Below, piece after piece: positions 61,611 to 64,000 of a stretch of DNA of 64,000 bases. This DNA is from Gemmatimonadota bacterium. GTDB taxonomy: Bacteria; Gemmatimonadota; Gemmatimonadetes; Palauibacterales; KS3-K002. The notes below the pieces were generated by a model, which searched no databases, was not told the origin of the DNA, and was given only the letters and a program-made list of their open reading frames with translations. Position numbers and translations under genes: made by a program. The stretch's first letter is position 1. Each line of letters begins with the position of its first letter. The stretch lies in the NCBI GenBank assembly GCA_020344215.1, contig CP070815.1, positions 3,429,933 to 3,493,932 on the forward strand, given 5' to 3'.

Positions 61611-61663
61611 TTCCTGCAACCGAGGCGCGCGACATGGAGCGAGAGGGCCGCCGCGGCGACTCA

Positions 61664-62170
61664 CTACTCGGTCGGCGGCGGCGGCGGCGGCGTGTCCGCG
61701 TTGTAAATCGAGACGGAGACAAGCCACGCCCCGTCCGGCTGCTTGCGCAAGATCACCAGACCCTTGCCGACATCCATCACGGGCTCCGGCAAGCCCGGCA
61801 CCTCGGCTGTGAACGAGTAGGTGATCGTAGCGTAGGCGAGGTCGCCGCGGCCATCCACCTCAAGGACGGTCTGGCTGCCTTCCAGCATCGTCATCGGACC
61901 CCAGCTTGTCCGCGCCCACTGCTCGATCGTTTGCCGGCCCTGGTGGAGCGGCTCGTTCGGCACCATCCGCACCGCATCCTCGGTGAAGCCTGCGGCGAAC
62001 GCGGCCCAGTCCTCGGCCAACAGGGCCTCAACGACGACGTTCTCGGCGAGGTCCTTGATCGCCGCGACGTCCTCATCGGACAGCGAGGCGGCTTCCTGTG
62101 CCGGCGGTTGGCAAGCCATGCTCGCGACGGCGAGCGCGCACAGCGCGAGCCTGACGCTCCGCGTAGTCAT
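61664..62170 (-). CDS. DUF4440/SnoaL-like lipoprotein
   Basis: The 168-residue protein has lipobox VASMAC (Cys 20) and an NTF2-like fold: DVAAIKDLAENVVVEALLAE, DWAAFAAGFTEDAVRMVPNE and QPDGAWLVSVSIYNAD match DUF4440/SnoaL-type proteins, which bind small molecules or act as enzymes of unknown reaction. It ends in six prolines coded by a GGC-repeat run. A close relative is encoded at the right edge of the window. Confidence 0.75.
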   Translation of the reverse strand: MTTRSVRLALCALAVASMACQPPAQEAASLSDEDVAAIKDLAENVVVEALLAEDWAAFAAGFTEDAVRMVPNEPLHQGRQTIEQWARTSWGPMTMLEGSQTVLEVDGRGDLAYATITYSFTAEVPGLPEPVMDVGKGLVILRKQPDGAWLVSVSIYNADTPPPPPPTE

Positions 62171-62423
62171 ACGGTCCTCCTTGTTTCGTGAGGGCTCTTC
62201 ACGACCGCCGGATCATCTCCCGGTGCTCGCAAGATGCGGCGCTATGTGCCGGGCAGCAACGGTGTGGTTGCGCTGCGCCGAACGATTATCGATACTCGAA
62301 CCCCGCCGGTATTCCGATCGTAGTGACGAGTGGATTGACTCGAGGCGTCATGCCCGTCCCGGTTCGCTGCAGGGCAGCGCGCGCTCGTTGTCCACGAAGC
62401 GATCGATTCTTGAGGTGGCGACC

Positions 62424-63122
62424 ATGAATCAGGAGAGATCTCAAAGGCCGCTGGTCATCGAAGGCGTGACCCGCATCGTCGTGGGCATAGCGCTGCTGGC
62501 GGTCATCTTGTTCGTTCCTGCGGGCCGCTGGGATTGGATGATGGGCTGGGCGCTGATCGCCGTTTGCGTGGTTCTCGTGCTGGTCAACTGGAACGTCCTG
62601 ATGGCCAAGAACCCGGAAGTTGTCAGGGAGCGCATGCACGGTGGGAAGGGCGTGAAGTTGTGGGACAAGATCGTCGCGGGCTCCATGGGTCCGTTCGCAC
62701 TGGTCATGTTGTTGTTGCCGGGACTCGACCGGCGCTTCGCTTGGTCGGAACCGATCGCGCTGTGGCTGCAGATCACGGGACTGGTACTCCTCGCGGCCGG
62801 CGATCTCTTCTTCCTCTGGGCGATGGCGGTGAACAAGTTCTTTGCCAGTATGGTTCGCATCCAGACGGAGCGTGGGCACCACGTGGTTAGCGACGGGCCG
62901 TACCGCTACGTGCGGCATCCGGGCTACGTCAGCTGGCTCGCCATGATGTTCGGCCTGGCCCTCGCCCTCGGTTCGGTTTGGGCCTTGCCGCCGGCGGGAA
63001 TCATGGCCGCCCTCATGCTGCTGCGCACGGCCCTCGAGGACCGAACGCTCAAGAGTGAGCTCGCCGGCTACGCGGAGTACGCCGAGCGGGTCCGCTATCG
63101 CCTGATTCCCGGCGTCTGGTAA
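62424..63122 (+). CDS. Isoprenylcysteine carboxyl methyltransferase-family membrane protein
   Basis: The 232-residue protein has about five helices and the C-terminal ICMT/phospholipid methyltransferase pattern: HHVVSDGPYRYVRHPGYVSW, then EDRTLKSELAGYAEYAERVR and YRLIPGVW. Such proteins methylate small lipophilic or thiol substrates using S-adenosylmethionine, and bacterial targets are mostly unknown. The ATG at 62424 is chosen because upstream codons lack helices. A hairpin GCCGGCT-N8-AGCCGGC (63176-63197) after the stop may be its terminator. Confidence 0.8.
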   Translation: MNQERSQRPLVIEGVTRIVVGIALLAVILFVPAGRWDWMMGWALIAVCVVLVLVNWNVLMAKNPEVVRERMHGGKGVKLWDKIVAGSMGPFALVMLLLPGLDRRFAWSEPIALWLQITGLVLLAAGDLFFLWAMAVNKFFASMVRIQTERGHHVVSDGPYRYVRHPGYVSWLAMMFGLALALGSVWALPPAGIMAALMLLRTALEDRTLKSELAGYAEYAERVRYRLIPGVW

Positions 63123-63175
63123 CAGACTCGAGGCCGGGCTCGCATGATTTCCGCCTGATAATCACCTGACCGGCC

Positions 63176-63197
63176 GCCGGCTCGGCTGATAGCCGGC
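63176..63197 (+). terminator. Hairpin after the methyltransferase gene
   Basis: GCCGGCT and AGCCGGC form a perfect seven-pair stem with an eight-base loop, 54 bases after the stop. No T run follows, so activity is uncertain. Confidence 0.4.
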
Positions 63198-63320
63198 TGA
63201 TCGCCGCCTGATCTGCACTGCCTGTAAGTGACTGCTGACATGAGAGTTACATGATAGGGCGCGGCTAGCATATTCCCGTGCAGTGTCGTGGGAGGCGTCA
63301 GTTCGACCGGGAGGCCCACG

Positions 63321-63419
63321 ATGAGACACGCAGACAGTCACGCGAGACCCGCGCTGAGCCTACTCTTTGCATTGGCGGTAACGACCATGTGGATGTACGT
63401 CGTGCTTGCGCTCGTCTAG
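63321..63419 (+). CDS. 32-residue single-helix membrane protein
   Basis: An ATG with GGGAGG seven bases upstream opens a 33-codon frame: a polar head MRHADSHARPA and one hydrophobic helix (LSLLFALAVTTMWMYVVLAL) to TAG. The good ribosome site, the signal-anchor pattern and the terminator-like hairpin that follows support a real small gene. I do not recognise it; small proteins of this kind often serve respiratory complexes or transporters. Confidence 0.55.
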   Translation: MRHADSHARPALSLLFALAVTTMWMYVVLALV

Positions 63420-63483
63420 GCGAGTCGCCGCTTCCGAGGCCCCACCAGAGTGGCCGCTGGCTGCGGCCGCGCTTCCACAGCGA

Positions 63484-63511
63484 GGGCCCGGCGCCGAACG
63501 GCGCCGGGCCC
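63484..63511. terminator. Strong bidirectional hairpin
   Basis: GGGCCCGGCGCC-GAAC-GGCGCCGGGCCC is a perfect 12-pair stem with a four-base loop between the small protein gene and the convergent DUF4440-like gene. The T run is weak, but the hairpin is very stable. Confidence 0.65.
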
Positions 63512-63563
63512 GCATCTCATCTCGTGTCAGACCTGCCAGCTCGCGACCGCGATCGCGCTCGAC

Positions 63564-64000
63564 TCACTCGCCCGAGAAGGGCGCGTCGGGGTTCCAGATC
63601 CAGGTGCTGACGCGCCACGCTCCGTCCACCCCTTTGCGCAAGATCCAGACGAACTTACCCGTGTCGCTGATCGGCTCGGGCGACCCGGCGATCGTGTAGG
63701 TCTGCGAGTAGGATCCCCGCAGGAAAGCGAGGTCACTACGACCGTCGATATCGGCGATCTCGACGGCCATCTCGTGCAGCTCGATCGGGACGCTCGCCGC
63801 CCACTGCAGGAACGGATCACGCCCCTCGACGACAGGCAGGCTCGGGGGCATGTAGACCAGATCCTCGGTGAGGTGTCGGCTCATCGCCTGCCAGTCTCCG
63901 GCGAGAGCTAGCCGGTTCATCTCCTCGTTGACTGCTCTGATCGCCGTCGCGTCGTCAGCGGAGAATTCGGCCGGTGCTCCGCAGGCTGTGCCCAATAGGA
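63564..64000 (-). CDS. DUF4440/SnoaL-like lipoprotein, 5' end outside window
   Basis: The frame is open to the right edge and reads LLGTAC just before the domain, the end of a lipobox, so the signal peptide starts outside the window. The NTF2-like fold is seen in AIRAVNEEMNRLALAGDWQA, HLTEDLVYMPPSLP and GAWRVSTWIWNPDAPF. It is a relative of the protein at 61.7 kb. Binding partner or reaction is unknown. Confidence 0.75.
   Translation of the reverse strand, partial: LLGTACGAPAEFSADDATAIRAVNEEMNRLALAGDWQAMSRHLTEDLVYMPPSLPVVEGRDPFLQWAASVPIELHEMAVEIADIDGRSDLAFLRGSYSQTYTIAGSPEPISDTGKFVWILRKGVDGAWRVSTWIWNPDAPFSGE

Noticed and set aside
1..64000. tRNA, rRNA, prophage or transposase genes
   Set aside because: I looked for the usual tRNA arm sequences, rRNA blocks and transposase or integrase motifs on both strands and found none convincing.

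Overview
The window is GC-rich bacterial chromosome with dense, often overlapping genes, many GTG starts, and no rRNA, tRNA, CRISPR array, phage or insertion sequence that I can see. Several features suggest a Gemmatimonadota-like organism of the FCB group: repeated two-helix/COG5616/TPR proteins, lipoproteins with acidic residues after the lipidated cysteine, Tat-exported enzymes, a B12 uptake operon with a BtuG-like beta-propeller, and oxidase-assembly and haem genes. The phylum is an inference; no marker gene is present to prove it.

Layout. 1-5.9 kb: a decaying tandem array of TPR proteins, with one gene entering from the left, a truncated fragment, one intact gene, one frameshifted gene and another intact gene. 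6.1-9.5 kb: an FMN split-barrel protein, then a three-gene nucleotide-sugar set resembling wbpB-wbpD-wbpE. 9.5-15.75 kb: a complete B12 uptake operon on the minus strand (btuB, a BtuG-like beta-propeller lipoprotein, btuF, btuC, btuD), with its own promoter, cobalamin riboswitch and terminator. 15.8-17.8 kb: sco, PCu(A)C and ctaG, for copper delivery to cytochrome oxidase. 17.8-22.3 kb: a membrane protein, another TPR protein, a DsbA-like thiol protein and a PAP2 phosphatase. 22.4-26 kb: the haem operon hemE-hemH-hemG(Y). 26-34 kb: an S9 peptidase, an outer-membrane barrel, a nitroreductase, a membrane MutS-like ATPase, an HD protein, and a ribbon-helix-helix/nucleotidyltransferase toxin-antitoxin-like pair. 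34-46.8 kb: secreted GH38 mannosidase and a phosphodiesterase-type lipoprotein, a Tat-exported aminotransferase, a Ser/Thr kinase, a DUF4397 lipoprotein behind a strong promoter, an exported M20 amidohydrolase and a Tat-exported epimerase. 46.8-51.5 kb: an Npt-like transporter, a DUF4153 protein, a second nitroreductase and a small membrane protein. 51.9-61.4 kb: a PAS/sigma-54 activator, an ECF sigma factor, a barrel-cupredoxin fusion, a STAS protein and a 1588-residue AMP-ligase/GNAT fusion. 61.4-64 kb: a hairpin-rich spacer, two DUF4440-type proteins, an ICMT-like methyltransferase and a 32-residue membrane protein.

The most unusual items are the giant AMP-ligase/GNAT fusion preceded by a STAS gene; the TCTCC-N8-GGAGA palindromes next to the sigma-54 activator and upstream of the split-barrel gene; the BtuG-like protein outside its known phylum; the TTGTCTA operator array in front of the DUF4397 gene; and the visible decay by deletion and recombination in the TPR array. 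All assignments come from motifs read by eye, without database searches.
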